DNA of 64,000 nt from NCBI GenBank assembly GCA_910589555.1, contig CAJUTE010000009.1:12132-76131 (forward strand), in the 5' to 3' direction. The notes under the pieces are model-generated. The model did no database searches, was not told the DNA's origin, and saw only the letters and a list, made by a program, of their open reading frames with translations. Within the stretch, counting starts at the first letter, position 1; each line of letters begins with the position of its first letter. Source of the DNA: an uncultured Muribaculum sp. Its GTDB lineage: Bacteria; Bacteroidota; Bacteroidia; Bacteroidales; Muribaculaceae. Shown in pieces: positions 37,391 to 45,699 of the stretch. A program made the position numbers and the translations under genes.

Positions 37391-37422
37391 AGCAAATTAT
37401 CGCAATTATAAAAATTTGGCGG

Positions 37423-38331
37423 TCATTGGATATCAGAGATGGCTGACAAGGCTGCGGAGTATGCCGCTTCGGGCTTAAGGCGGATGACGTCGGGATTGCG
37501 TTTGAGCCAGGTGAGTTGCTTTTTGGCATACACCCGGGTGTTTTTTGCGATGCGCGCGATTGCCGTGTCGCGGTCCATCGTTCCGTCAAACCATGCAAAC
37601 ATCTCCTTATAGCCTACCGTGTTCAGTGAGTTGAGATGCCGCAGATGATATACTTTCCTTGCCTCCTCTTCGAGTCCGTTGGCTATCATTTCATCGACAC
37701 GGCGGTTGATTCTGTCAAACAGTTCCTCGCGTGGATAGTCAATCATCATAGTGATGATGTTGAACGGACGTTCCTTGACCGTGCCGGTGCGTAGGGAGGA
37801 GTAGGACACTCCGCTTTCGAGGCATATTTCAATGGCGTGGATGAGACGGCGATGGTTGGAGGGATCGGCTGAGGTGAGGTATTCAGGGTCGAGATTGCGT
37901 AAGATTTGCCTGATTCCTTCAATCCCTTCATCCTGATAGAGCTTCATCACATGGTCGCGCACTTGATTGCTGACTGTCGGCAGTTCGTCGATACCTTTTG
38001 TAACGGCATCGATATACATCATTGAGCCGCCACACATTATTACTTTATTGTTTTTCTGCCATAGTTTATCAAGCAGCTTAAGCACATCCTCCTCATAGCG
38101 TGCCGCGCTGTAGTATTCGTTAAGCGAGAGTGTGCCCACGAAATGATGTTTCACCGCGTTTAATTGTTCGGGAGTGGGGGCGGCAGTGCCTATGGGTATA
38201 TCGCGAAAAAGCTGGCGCGAGTCAGCCGAGATGATCTCGCATCCCAGATGTCGCGCCAGTTTTATTGACAAGTCGGTTTTGCCTGATCCTGTTGGACCGG
38301 TGACTATTATCAGAGTCGGACGGTGATCCAT
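37423..38331 (-). CDS. miaA: tRNA dimethylallyltransferase
   Basis: The 302-aa enzyme adds a dimethylallyl group to A37 of tRNAs reading codons that start with U. The P-loop is TGPTGSGKTDLS near residue 12, followed by EIISADSRQLFRDIPIGTAAPT (the conserved DSRQ-YxxxDIGTAKP pattern), and later GGSMMYIDAVTKGIDELP. In the C-terminal half TVGYKEMFAWFDG and TRVYAKKQLTWLKR are typical. It is 3 bp from the end of pepT and likely co-transcribed with it. Confidence 0.95.
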   Translation of the reverse strand: MDHRPTLIIVTGPTGSGKTDLSIKLARHLGCEIISADSRQLFRDIPIGTAAPTPEQLNAVKHHFVGTLSLNEYYSAARYEEDVLKLLDKLWQKNNKVIMCGGSMMYIDAVTKGIDELPTVSNQVRDHVMKLYQDEGIEGIRQILRNLDPEYLTSADPSNHRRLIHAIEICLESGVSYSSLRTGTVKERPFNIITMMIDYPREELFDRINRRVDEMIANGLEEEARKVYHLRHLNSLNTVGYKEMFAWFDGTMDRDTAIARIAKNTRVYAKKQLTWLKRNPDVIRLKPEAAYSAALSAISDIQ

Positions 38332-38334
38332 CGA

Positions 38335-39555
38335 TTATCGTTGAGCCACGATACGTGCGATTTCGACAATCACATCGACAGCTTTTTCCATCGACGGAAT
38401 GGGTATGAACTCATAGCGACCGTGGAAATTTAAGCCGCCGGCGAAAATGTTGGGGCAGGGCAGACCTTTGAATGACAGCTGCGCGCCGTCGGTGCCGCCA
38501 CGGATGGGAACCACATGGGGAGTGACGCCCACATTGCGCATCGCATCTTCGGCTATATCGACCACGTATTTCACCGGTTCGATTTTCTCCCTCATGTTGT
38601 AGTACTGGTCCTTGATGTCGATTTCAGTGCTGTTGGGGAATTCGTTGTTGATTTTTCTCACAAGATGCTGAAGCTCCTTCTTGCGGCGTTCGAAGCGGTC
38701 GCGGTCGTGGTCGCGTATTATATAGGTCACCACGGTCTTTTCCACGTTGCCTTCGATTGAGATCAGGTGGTAGAAACCTTCGTAGCCCTCGGTGTGCTCG
38801 GGAGTTTCCCATCGCGGCAGCATGGATGTGAAGGTGTTGGCGATGCGTATTGAATTGATCATCTTGTGCTTGGCATATCCCGGATGCACATTTCTGCCGG
38901 TGAATGTGATGCGGGCTACTGCGGCATTGAAGTTTTCATATTCAAGCTCGCCTATCTCGCCGCCATCCATGGTGTAAGCCCAGTCGGCGGCAAATTTTTC
39001 CACATCAAATTTGTGTGCTCCTTGCCCTATCTCTTCATCGGGGTTGAATGCTATTCTGATTTTTCCGTGCTTGATTTCCGGATGATCTCTGAGGTATTTC
39101 ACCGCCGAGATTATTTCTGCAATTCCGGCTTTGTCGTCGGCTCCAAGAAGGGTGTTGCCGTCGGTCACGATAAGATTCTGCCCCTTGTAATGGTCGAGTT
39201 CGGGAAATTCACGAGGTGACAGCACGATGCCTTTTTCGGCATTGAGGGTGATGTCGCCGCCGGGATAATTTTCCACTATTCTGGGATTGACGTGTTTGCC
39301 GGAGAGATCGGGCGATGTGTCAAGGTGGGCGATGAAGCCGATGGTGGGTATCGGCTTGTCGGTATTGGCAGGCAGAGTAGCCATCAGATAACCGTTGTCA
39401 TCAAGGGATATTTCGCTCAGTCCCAGTTCGCGAAGCTCTTCTTCCAGGTGCTGTGCGAAAATCATTTGTCCCGGCGTGGAGGGCCATAGATTGGTGAACT
39501 CATCACTTTGAGTGTCGAATTTCACATATTTAAGAAATCGGTCGACTACGTTCAT
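38335..39555 (-). CDS. pepT: Peptidase T (tripeptide aminopeptidase)
   Basis: The 406-aa zinc enzyme removes the N-terminal residue of tripeptides in the cytoplasm. It belongs to the M20 family: IGFIAHLDTSPD (near residue 72), LLGADDKAGIAEII, FNPDEEIGQGAHKFD with the catalytic Glu-Glu, a central dimerisation domain, and near the end RGGTDGAQLSFKGLPCPNIFAGG with metal and substrate residues. No signal peptide. It starts a short operon with miaA. Confidence 0.95.
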   Translation of the reverse strand: MNVVDRFLKYVKFDTQSDEFTNLWPSTPGQMIFAQHLEEELRELGLSEISLDDNGYLMATLPANTDKPIPTIGFIAHLDTSPDLSGKHVNPRIVENYPGGDITLNAEKGIVLSPREFPELDHYKGQNLIVTDGNTLLGADDKAGIAEIISAVKYLRDHPEIKHGKIRIAFNPDEEIGQGAHKFDVEKFAADWAYTMDGGEIGELEYENFNAAVARITFTGRNVHPGYAKHKMINSIRIANTFTSMLPRWETPEHTEGYEGFYHLISIEGNVEKTVVTYIIRDHDRDRFERRKKELQHLVRKINNEFPNSTEIDIKDQYYNMREKIEPVKYVVDIAEDAMRNVGVTPHVVPIRGGTDGAQLSFKGLPCPNIFAGGLNFHGRYEFIPIPSMEKAVDVIVEIARIVAQR

Positions 39556-39614
39556 AGTTGTTGATTTATAGGATTATTATTACATTAGCACTGCATCATG
39601 CAGCCATACTTTTA

Positions 39615-39622
39615 CAAAGATA
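39615..39622 (-). promoter_or_regulatory. Candidate -7 box for pepT-miaA
   Basis: Minus strand reads TATCTTTG (TAnnTTTG), 60 bp before pepT. Confidence 0.45.
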
Positions 39623-39688
39623 ATAAAATTTCCTAAAAATCTCAGATTAAATTATGTTGTTAATATCCGGAGGAGTTACACTGATTTG

Positions 39689-39913
39689 CTATGCATTGAA
39701 TTTTCCGGTTGTGAGTTCTCGTTTAAGAATCTCGTAATTGTAAGCCGGACTCTCTATATACATTCCAGTCTTAATTTCCGAGATTTTTTCAAATGTTTCT
39801 GAATTAAACCAAGTGTTTATAGCTTCGCTAAGTGAAATTCCATTATCCACCATCAGCCAACCGATAATGTCGGTAGATATTGCTTCCAAAAGATATTGAA
39901 AGTCCTTTTTCAT
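39689..39913 (-). CDS. Small helical protein, third gene of the DUF3990 cassette
   Basis: The 74-aa protein is predicted to be mostly helical (FQYLLEAISTDIIGWLMVDN, then ISLSEAINTWFNSETFEKI). I do not recognise a named function; the ISLxEA and SETFxxI pattern recalls small proteins that accompany DUF3791/DUF3990 genes in gut bacteria. The ATG at 39913 follows the TGA of the DUF3990 gene by two bases (TGATTATG), so translation is coupled. It could be an antitoxin or accessory component. Composition is AT-rich like its two partners. Confidence 0.65.
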   Translation of the reverse strand: MKKDFQYLLEAISTDIIGWLMVDNGISLSEAINTWFNSETFEKISEIKTGMYIESPAYNYEILKRELTTGKFNA

Positions 39914-39915
39914 AA

Positions 39916-40389
39916 TCAAACAATTCTTTTTAAGTGATTAATCGCAGCGGTGGTGTGAAAGAAATACTGTATGCTGAGTTCTTTGTATTCTAACCGTTTT
40001 ATAAGCTCTGGCATTGAGATATATCCATCTTGAAAAAGACGGAATGAAACAACTACAGAATCATTTGCTATTGGACCAATTACAATATCATAATCATGAG
40101 CAGGATGTTGTATTTCACGGCTTCGATTCATCATGACGAAATTAGCCCAATCCTCTGACGGTTTTTCGAATATCTTTATTTTCAATGCTTGTGTTGCCGT
40201 CTTAAGATTGAACTCAAACTCGGTCACACACTCCTTGCCGCCGGTCCTCATGACTCGTCTGAAAGCCATGTTGCGAGCGTGTTCAAGGTTGTCGGTTAGA
40301 TAAAAGCCGCATCCGAAATCCTTAAATGGATGGCACTTGGCGAAATCAATTTGGCTTATTTGCTGATTTGATCCGTGGTAGAGTTTCAT
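39916..40389 (-). CDS. DUF3990 protein, ADP-ribosyltransferase-like
   Basis: The 157-aa protein starts MKLYHGSNQQI, and DFGCGFYLTDNLEHARNMA follows at about residues 24-42. The YHGS then GFYLT pair matches the first two conserved positions of the ADP-ribosyltransferase fold (H and Y), which is how DUF3990 is classed as I recall. The expected third residue (Glu or Gln) is less certain. It sits between two small helical proteins with start and stop overlaps (4 bp with the upstream DUF3791 gene), an arrangement like a toxin with its antitoxins. No signal peptide is seen. The target is unknown. Confidence 0.75.
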   Translation of the reverse strand: MKLYHGSNQQISQIDFAKCHPFKDFGCGFYLTDNLEHARNMAFRRVMRTGGKECVTEFEFNLKTATQALKIKIFEKPSEDWANFVMMNRSREIQHPAHDYDIVIGPIANDSVVVSFRLFQDGYISMPELIKRLEYKELSIQYFFHTTAAINHLKRIV

Positions 40390-40649
40390 CCTATTTCTCC
40401 CCCGTTACGTTTACAAATTGCTGTAATGTCATCAATGCAGTCGTTTAACGACAGTGTGTGTTCCGCAGGATAACATTGTTCCAAAAAATCGATGCCTTTA
40501 AACCGCAACATGTAATTTGATGCTTCCTTTATTGTCAATAAGTGCCGCTTTGCAAATTCAGTTATAGCCATGACAATATATTCAATCATCTCTTTACCAC
40601 TGGTCTCATTGTTGGCAGCAGATAATATATTAGCAGTTTCTGGTCGCAT
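40386..40649 (-). CDS. DUF3791 protein, likely partner or antitoxin of DUF3990
   Basis: The 87-aa helical protein has EYIVMAITEFAKRHLLTIKEASNYML (about 22-48), then FLEQCYPAEHTLSLNDCIDDITAI, the DUF3791 pattern. Genes of this type regularly precede DUF3990 genes in gut Firmicutes and Bacteroidota. It leads the cassette and overlaps the DUF3990 gene by 4 bp, a typical antitoxin-first order. Function is unproven. Confidence 0.7.
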   Translation of the reverse strand: MRPETANILSAANNETSGKEMIEYIVMAITEFAKRHLLTIKEASNYMLRFKGIDFLEQCYPAEHTLSLNDCIDDITAICKRNGGEIG

Positions 40650-40722
40650 ACGGGGTTATTGATTAAAATATTATCACTTGTAAAGTTAGCAAAAATATCC
40701 GAAATTAGGAGGTTTCCGGTTA

Positions 40723-41232
40723 TTATTCAGTAGTTTTTTGATATTGAGTATTGCTTTCTGCGACTTGTGGCGTGCCTGTTTCAGTGTCGTTATATGGTCT
40801 TGGTGGGCGGAATTGGTTCAGGTAATTGTGATTGAGGTGATATTCTATTTCAAGCAGGGTGTCGCGCCGGCATTCGGGACGCAGTTGGCATTCCCACACT
40901 GTCATCACGCTCCAGCCGAGACGGCGCAGGCGTTCTTTGTTCTCCTCATCGCGTTCGCGGTTGCGGGCTATCTTCTGTTCCCAGTATTCGCGGTTGGACT
41001 TTGGCAGCCGCAAGTGGGGCTCATGTCCGTGCCAGAAACATCCGTGTATGAAAATGGCGACACGATACTTTTTAAGCACTATGTCAGGGGTGCCCGGGAG
41101 TGTGCGCACATTCTTCCTGTAGCGGTATCCTCGCGAATAGAGGTATTGCCTCACGATAAGCTCGGGCTTGGTGTCCTTGCCCTTGATGCGAGCCATGCAT
41201 CTTGACCGTTGTTCTTTGCTCAACACATCCAT
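40723..41232 (-). CDS. vsr: Very short patch repair endonuclease (orphan)
   Basis: The 169-aa protein is a Vsr-type endonuclease, which nicks next to T:G mismatches left by deamination of 5-methylcytosine. The family pattern is clear: SKEQRSRCMARIKGKDTKPELIVRQ, then RTLPGTPDIVLKKYRVAIFIHGCFWHGH with the catalytic Asp and the zinc-site Cys/His, and KIARNRERDEENKERLRRLGW. About 25 unstructured residues are added at the C-terminus. No cytosine methyltransferase is in the window, so its usual partner is missing or elsewhere. Confidence 0.9.
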   Translation of the reverse strand: MDVLSKEQRSRCMARIKGKDTKPELIVRQYLYSRGYRYRKNVRTLPGTPDIVLKKYRVAIFIHGCFWHGHEPHLRLPKSNREYWEQKIARNRERDEENKERLRRLGWSVMTVWECQLRPECRRDTLLEIEYHLNHNYLNQFRPPRPYNDTETGTPQVAESNTQYQKTTE

Positions 41233-41308
41233 ATCAAGATAATAACGCTATCTGATGGAAATTTCTTATTCGACTTTCCGGGAAATGTAGCTTGCCATGA
41301 GAAAAAAT

Positions 41309-41351
41309 CAACCTCATGCCGGTCAATCATTGACCAATCGGCATGAGGTTG
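41309..41351 (-). terminator. Strong intrinsic terminator (minus strand)
   Basis: A 13-bp perfect outer stem (CAACCTCATGCCG with CGGCATGAGGTTG) encloses a second small hairpin (GTCAATCATTGAC). On the minus strand it is followed by TGATTTTTTC, a proper U-tract. It ends the transcript that carries the small gene at 41375-41530. Confidence 0.85.
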
Positions 41352-41374
41352 TCTTGTATAATAAATGTCACAGG

Positions 41375-41530
41375 TTATAGTAGGTGGCGGCGTTCTTTGT
41401 GGGCCTCTTTCGCCTGGCGATGATGTTTTTCAACTTCACAAAGAGTGGCTATCGCTGTTGCGAGAGTGAGGGCTTCAAGAGAAAAATGCAGGATGCAATG
41501 CAACCGATGGAATTTTGTGTGAGCTTTCAT
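41375..41530 (-). CDS. Possible very small protein with a His-rich tail
   Basis: A 51-aa frame starts at ATG 41530: a basic N-terminus, a hydrophobic middle (ILHFSLEALTLATAIATLC, about 12-30), and a charged His/Lys/Arg tail. It might be a small membrane-associated protein. Support comes from the strong terminator 24 bp downstream on the same strand, which implies transcription through it. No family is recognised, and a chance frame cannot be excluded. Confidence 0.35.
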   Translation of the reverse strand: MKAHTKFHRLHCILHFSLEALTLATAIATLCEVEKHHRQAKEAHKERRHLL

Positions 41531-41643
41531 AATTTTGAATTTTGGGTGAATAATAATTACGCATCTCGGCACGGTGAAGCGCCGGAGTGTGTATCATTAA
41601 AACAATCCACACTATTCAAAGTTCAGAAAGCATCAGCCAAAAA

Positions 41644-43038
41644 TCATTCCTCCTCGGCAAACATCGGATCCCATGCAGGCAGAGTGACCGCTTTCTGTTT
41701 AAGCACCTCTTTAACCTTAGGGGTGATGTATTTCTTGTCGACAACAAGGCGGAACATATATTCGTCAAACCATCGGTCGGTCATTATCAGGTGTCCGTCA
41801 TTGGCACCGGGACCCCAACTGTTTTCCACCATCCATTTGCGGGGCTTGCCCGATTCGTCAAGATCCACTGCTACGAGGGTCATGGCGTGAGATGAGGCGC
41901 TGGCAAATGTGCGGATGCGGTCGGCTTTGTCCATTCCGAATTTCGTGCCGAAAAGTGATTCATAGTCGAAATGGTTCACGTCGAGGATGCCGCGTGAACG
42001 ATCGAAGCTCTTGCCCACGTCACAAGAAAAGTACATCATGTCATTACCCTTTATCGACTCGATAGCCATCTTCTTGATATCCTCCACGGGAAGGTTCACA
42101 TAGGTCCAGTTCTGACCGTCGTAGGCGTGGCGGTCGTAGTCGATCTCGTAAAGGCGGTAATATTCACGCGTGGGGTCGTTCATGAGCATCACATAGTCGT
42201 TTTTGAGGTCGTTTCCTGCATACTCCTTGTAGAATGACTGCGGAGTGTAGGTGCGGGTGTCAATGATGTTTCCGTCGGAATCCTTGCGGGTCCATGTGAA
42301 CTCGGTGGGTGGCACTCCAAGTGTGAGGGCGAGTATGCGGTAGACTTCGCCGAGCATCTCTGTTTTCCTGTCGGCGAGCTTATCGGCGGGAGTTCCGTCG
42401 GCGTGTAGTTTGCGTAGTTCAAGCCCCCATTCCTTAAGTTTCCAGCCGAGCAGGGTCCTCATCTTGGTGGTGTTGTTGCTGCTGTAGGTTTCGAGCATCA
42501 CGTCGGCAGGCACCACGCCGTATTTCATCAGATTGTCGGATAATCCGGTGTATTGACCTCCGTCGCTTATCGGATTTTTAAACAGCCACTCCACGGTTTT
42601 GTCATCCATCGGTTTTGCGGCGGTGTCGATGATGCCCTGAAGAAACAGGTTGGATTTTTCAAGCTGATCCCAGAAGAAGTTGTAGTTCTGCGACAGTTCA
42701 AGTTTTGGCAGGTCATGCTTGTCCATCATCTGTGCGCGCAGCACGTTCAATCCTGTGAAAAGCCAGCACCGTCCCGATGATTGTTGGTCAGTGATTCCCT
42801 TGCTCTTCACGCGGTGAGAGAAATCGGTGTTGAAGCCGTTTTTGTTGTCGGCGTTCACGGCAAGATTGTCAATATTGTTGGCGGCTATCGCATTGTGGAT
42901 AGCGCGATCGGTGGGAGTGCCTTGATAGGCTGACTTGATTTGTTCCATCATCGCCGGGGTTATTCCGCCCGATGTGTCGGCGTTTATCGCCGTGCCGCTT
43001 ATAAGCAGTGCGGCTGCAAAAATGATATGTCGGTTCAT
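41644..43038 (-). CDS. Secreted C1-family aminopeptidase (bleomycin hydrolase-like)
   Basis: The 464-aa protein is a papain-fold aminopeptidase of the bleomycin hydrolase/PepC type. The catalytic Cys lies in QQSSGRCWLFTGLNVLRAQ (near residue 92), the His in ASSHAMTLVAVDLDESG, and the Asn in KWMVENSWGPGANDGHLIM. The N-terminus is a signal peptide ending about residue 22 (TAINADT), so unlike cytoplasmic PepC it is exported, probably to the periplasm, for peptide breakdown. The ATG at 43038 puts the signal peptide at residue 1; another ATG two codons earlier is possible. Confidence 0.9.
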   Translation of the reverse strand: MNRHIIFAAALLISGTAINADTSGGITPAMMEQIKSAYQGTPTDRAIHNAIAANNIDNLAVNADNKNGFNTDFSHRVKSKGITDQQSSGRCWLFTGLNVLRAQMMDKHDLPKLELSQNYNFFWDQLEKSNLFLQGIIDTAAKPMDDKTVEWLFKNPISDGGQYTGLSDNLMKYGVVPADVMLETYSSNNTTKMRTLLGWKLKEWGLELRKLHADGTPADKLADRKTEMLGEVYRILALTLGVPPTEFTWTRKDSDGNIIDTRTYTPQSFYKEYAGNDLKNDYVMLMNDPTREYYRLYEIDYDRHAYDGQNWTYVNLPVEDIKKMAIESIKGNDMMYFSCDVGKSFDRSRGILDVNHFDYESLFGTKFGMDKADRIRTFASASSHAMTLVAVDLDESGKPRKWMVENSWGPGANDGHLIMTDRWFDEYMFRLVVDKKYITPKVKEVLKQKAVTLPAWDPMFAEEE

Positions 43039-43060
43039 AAGCAAAATTAAATCTTTGATA

Positions 43061-43068
43061 CAAAAATA
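43061..43068 (-). promoter_or_regulatory. Candidate -7 box for the C1 aminopeptidase
   Basis: Minus strand reads TATTTTTG (TAnnTTTG), 23 bp before the start codon at 43038. Confidence 0.4.
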
Positions 43069-43204
43069 ATTAAAAATACTCTAATTTCATGCAGCAGCAC
43101 GAGGAAATATTACCGGGCATAGTGAATAGCGTTTTTTTTGTCATAACTGTGAGGAGTGGTGAGATTTTTTTTGTCAGGACTGTCTATTTGAACTAACTTT
43201 ACGT

Positions 43205-43212
43205 TAATTTTG
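43205..43212 (+). promoter_or_regulatory. Candidate -7 box for murF-alr
   Basis: Reads TAATTTTG (TAnnTTTG), 27 bp before the start codon. A TTTG at 43187-43190 is closer than the usual spacing. Confidence 0.45.
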
Positions 43213-43238
43213 TCATAGAATAAGCAATTACCATAATA

Positions 43239-45698
43239 ATGACCTATACTGCATCTCAAATAGCCGAAATCCTCGGGCTGCAATCAGCGAACTATGCTGA
43301 CACCGGTATTGATGTGTTGCTCACTGATTCACGCGCTTTGACCTATCCTGAAACTTCGCTTTTCTTCGCGCTTAAGACATCGACCAACGATGGACACCGT
43401 TTCATCCCGGAACTTATTGACCGTGGTGTGCGCAATTTTGTTGTTGAAACTCTGCCTGCCGATGCTCCGGAAGGTGTGAACTCCTTTGTTGTGCCCGATG
43501 TGGAGCAGGCATTGCGCAAGCTTTCTGCCGCTCATCGCAAGAAATTCAGCATTCCTGTAGTCGGAATCACCGGAAGCCGAGGCAAGACCGTAGTAAAGGA
43601 GTGGCTCAACAAGATGCTTTCGCCCGATTTTCGCATAGCTCGCAGTCCCCGTAGCTTCAACAGCCACATAGGGGTGCCGCTTGCTGTGTGGGAGCTCGAT
43701 GCCGACACGCAGCTCGGCATATTTGAAGCCGGAATCTCCAGAACCGGTGAGATGGATGCATTGCAGGAAATTATCGCCCCGACAGTGGGAATATTGACCA
43801 ACATAGGGGAGGCGCACGATGATGGATTCTGTGACCGCCATGAGAAATGCGTGGAAAAACTTAAGCTCTTCAAGGATAGTGATCTGCTTGTATACCGTGC
43901 CGATGACCCGGTGGTGAGAAATGCAGTCGAGGATGCCGACATCAAAGCTCGCAAGATAGGATGGTCGACAGGAAACGTCGATGGAGCCATACCCGTGACC
44001 GCCGAAGAGCTTCCTGATGGGATGAGATTGAAGCTTGTCTATGACGGTGTGCCTGTCGAAGCGGTCATTCCGTTCAAGGACGATGCTTCGGTCGAGGATG
44101 CCGTTCATGCCATAGTCACGATGCTGTGCATGGGGACTAAGCCTGAGCTGATAGCCGCAAGGGCTCGAAAGCTTTGCAAGGTCGATACACGTCTTGACGT
44201 GATTGAAGGCGTGAGAGGGTGCATGATCATCAATGATTCATTCACCAATGACTTCGATTCGCTTGCCGTGGCGCTCGATTTCATGAAACGCCGTGTGACG
44301 CCTGACCGCACCTTGACGGTGATTCTCAATGACTTCGATGCCGAGGCGGGAGATAATGCCAAAGTTTATCGCAAGATGGTCGCTCTTCTGAAATGTAAAG
44401 GAGTGAAGCGCCTTATATGTGTCGGACCCCAATTGAAGCGCTATGCTGAGGGCTTTGAGAATGCGACAGGCTTCGATGATGTCGCCGGCTTTTTAGGCAA
44501 AATGTCGCAACAGGATTTCAATGACGAGCTGATTCTCGTGAAAGGCGATTCGGCTTCAGGATTCCATTTCATCACTGAGATGCTTGAGGCGCGTCAGCAC
44601 GAGACCGTTCTTGAGGTGAATCTCGATGCGATTGTGCACAACTTCAATGAATACAAGTCGAGACTGAAACCCGCTACGGGCATTGTGGCGATGGTAAAGG
44701 CGTTTGGCTACGGAGCCGGATCCTATGAGCTTGCCAAGACCTTGCAATCGCAAGGGGCGGCATATCTTGCCGTGGCGGTTGCCGATGAGGGTGCCGATCT
44801 GCGCCGTGCAGGCATAACAATGCCGATAATGGTGTTGAACCCGCGTGTCGACAGCTACCCCATGATGTTTGACAATAAGCTCGAGCCTGAAATATTCTCA
44901 TTCGACCTCCTCGACCAGTTTATCAGGGAAGCCCGTCGCCAGGGTGTGAAAAACTATCCCATCCACATAAAACTCGACACCGGAATGCACCGTCTCGGAT
45001 TTCTTGAAAAAGATATGCCGCGGCTGGTGGAGATTCTCACGTCGCAGGATGCCGTGTCGCCCAAGTCGGTGTTCAGCCATCTTGCCGCTGCCGACGCTCC
45101 CGCCATGGACGACTACACCATGGAGCAGTTTGCCATGTTCAAAAAGTGCAGCGATATGCTTCAGGCGGCGTTTCCGCATCACATATTGCGTCACATTCTC
45201 AACTCCACCGGCATAACCCGCTTCCCGCAATACCAGTATGATATGGTGCGTCTTGGAATATGCCTGTACGGTATCTCCACCATGAACGATCATTCTCAGG
45301 ACTTCCTGCAACCGGTAAGTTCGCTGAAAACTGCCGTCATCTCCATCAAGGATTGGTGTGCAGGAACCACTATCGGTTATAACCGACGGGGAGTGTTGAG
45401 CGGTGATTCGCGCATTGCCACTATCCCTATAGGATATGCCGACGGAATGAACCGCCATTTCGGCAACGGAGCGGCATCGGTCTATATCAACGGGCGCCGT
45501 TGTCCCACTGTGGGCAACATCTGTATGGATGCTTGTATGATCGATGTGACCGATGTTAAATGTGAGGTGGGTGACACCGTTGAGATTTTCGGACCAAACA
45601 TCCCCGCGGCGGAACTTGCCTCGATTCTCGACACGATACCCTACGAGGTGCTCACGTCAGTATCGGCAAGGGTGAAGCGCGTATATTACCGCGAATGA
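43239..45698 (+). CDS. murF-alr: Fused MurF ligase / alanine racemase
   Basis: The 819-aa fusion links two cell-wall steps. Residues 1-440 are a Mur ligase of the MurF type (ATP loop VGITGSRGKTVVKEWL near residue 108, EAGISRTGEMDAL, and NDSFTNDFDSLAVAL), which adds D-Ala-D-Ala to UDP-MurNAc-tripeptide. From about 455 an alanine racemase follows: the PLP lysine is in IVAMVKAFGYGAGSYELA, LDTGMHRLGF comes next, and the second-base Tyr is in TTIGYNRRG. The fused form is common in Bacteroidota and would supply D-Ala close to its point of use. It converges on tatC, one base from its stop. Confidence 0.94.
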   Translation: MTYTASQIAEILGLQSANYADTGIDVLLTDSRALTYPETSLFFALKTSTNDGHRFIPELIDRGVRNFVVETLPADAPEGVNSFVVPDVEQALRKLSAAHRKKFSIPVVGITGSRGKTVVKEWLNKMLSPDFRIARSPRSFNSHIGVPLAVWELDADTQLGIFEAGISRTGEMDALQEIIAPTVGILTNIGEAHDDGFCDRHEKCVEKLKLFKDSDLLVYRADDPVVRNAVEDADIKARKIGWSTGNVDGAIPVTAEELPDGMRLKLVYDGVPVEAVIPFKDDASVEDAVHAIVTMLCMGTKPELIAARARKLCKVDTRLDVIEGVRGCMIINDSFTNDFDSLAVALDFMKRRVTPDRTLTVILNDFDAEAGDNAKVYRKMVALLKCKGVKRLICVGPQLKRYAEGFENATGFDDVAGFLGKMSQQDFNDELILVKGDSASGFHFITEMLEARQHETVLEVNLDAIVHNFNEYKSRLKPATGIVAMVKAFGYGAGSYELAKTLQSQGAAYLAVAVADEGADLRRAGITMPIMVLNPRVDSYPMMFDNKLEPEIFSFDLLDQFIREARRQGVKNYPIHIKLDTGMHRLGFLEKDMPRLVEILTSQDAVSPKSVFSHLAAADAPAMDDYTMEQFAMFKKCSDMLQAAFPHHILRHILNSTGITRFPQYQYDMVRLGICLYGISTMNDHSQDFLQPVSSLKTAVISIKDWCAGTTIGYNRRGVLSGDSRIATIPIGYADGMNRHFGNGAASVYINGRRCPTVGNICMDACMIDVTDVKCEVGDTVEIFGPNIPAAELASILDTIPYEVLTSVSARVKRVYYRE

Positions 45699-45699
45699 T

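Noticed and set aside
37354..37422. Riboswitch ahead of guaA
   Set aside because: The space is only about 70 bp and I see no conserved purine-type or other aptamer pattern.
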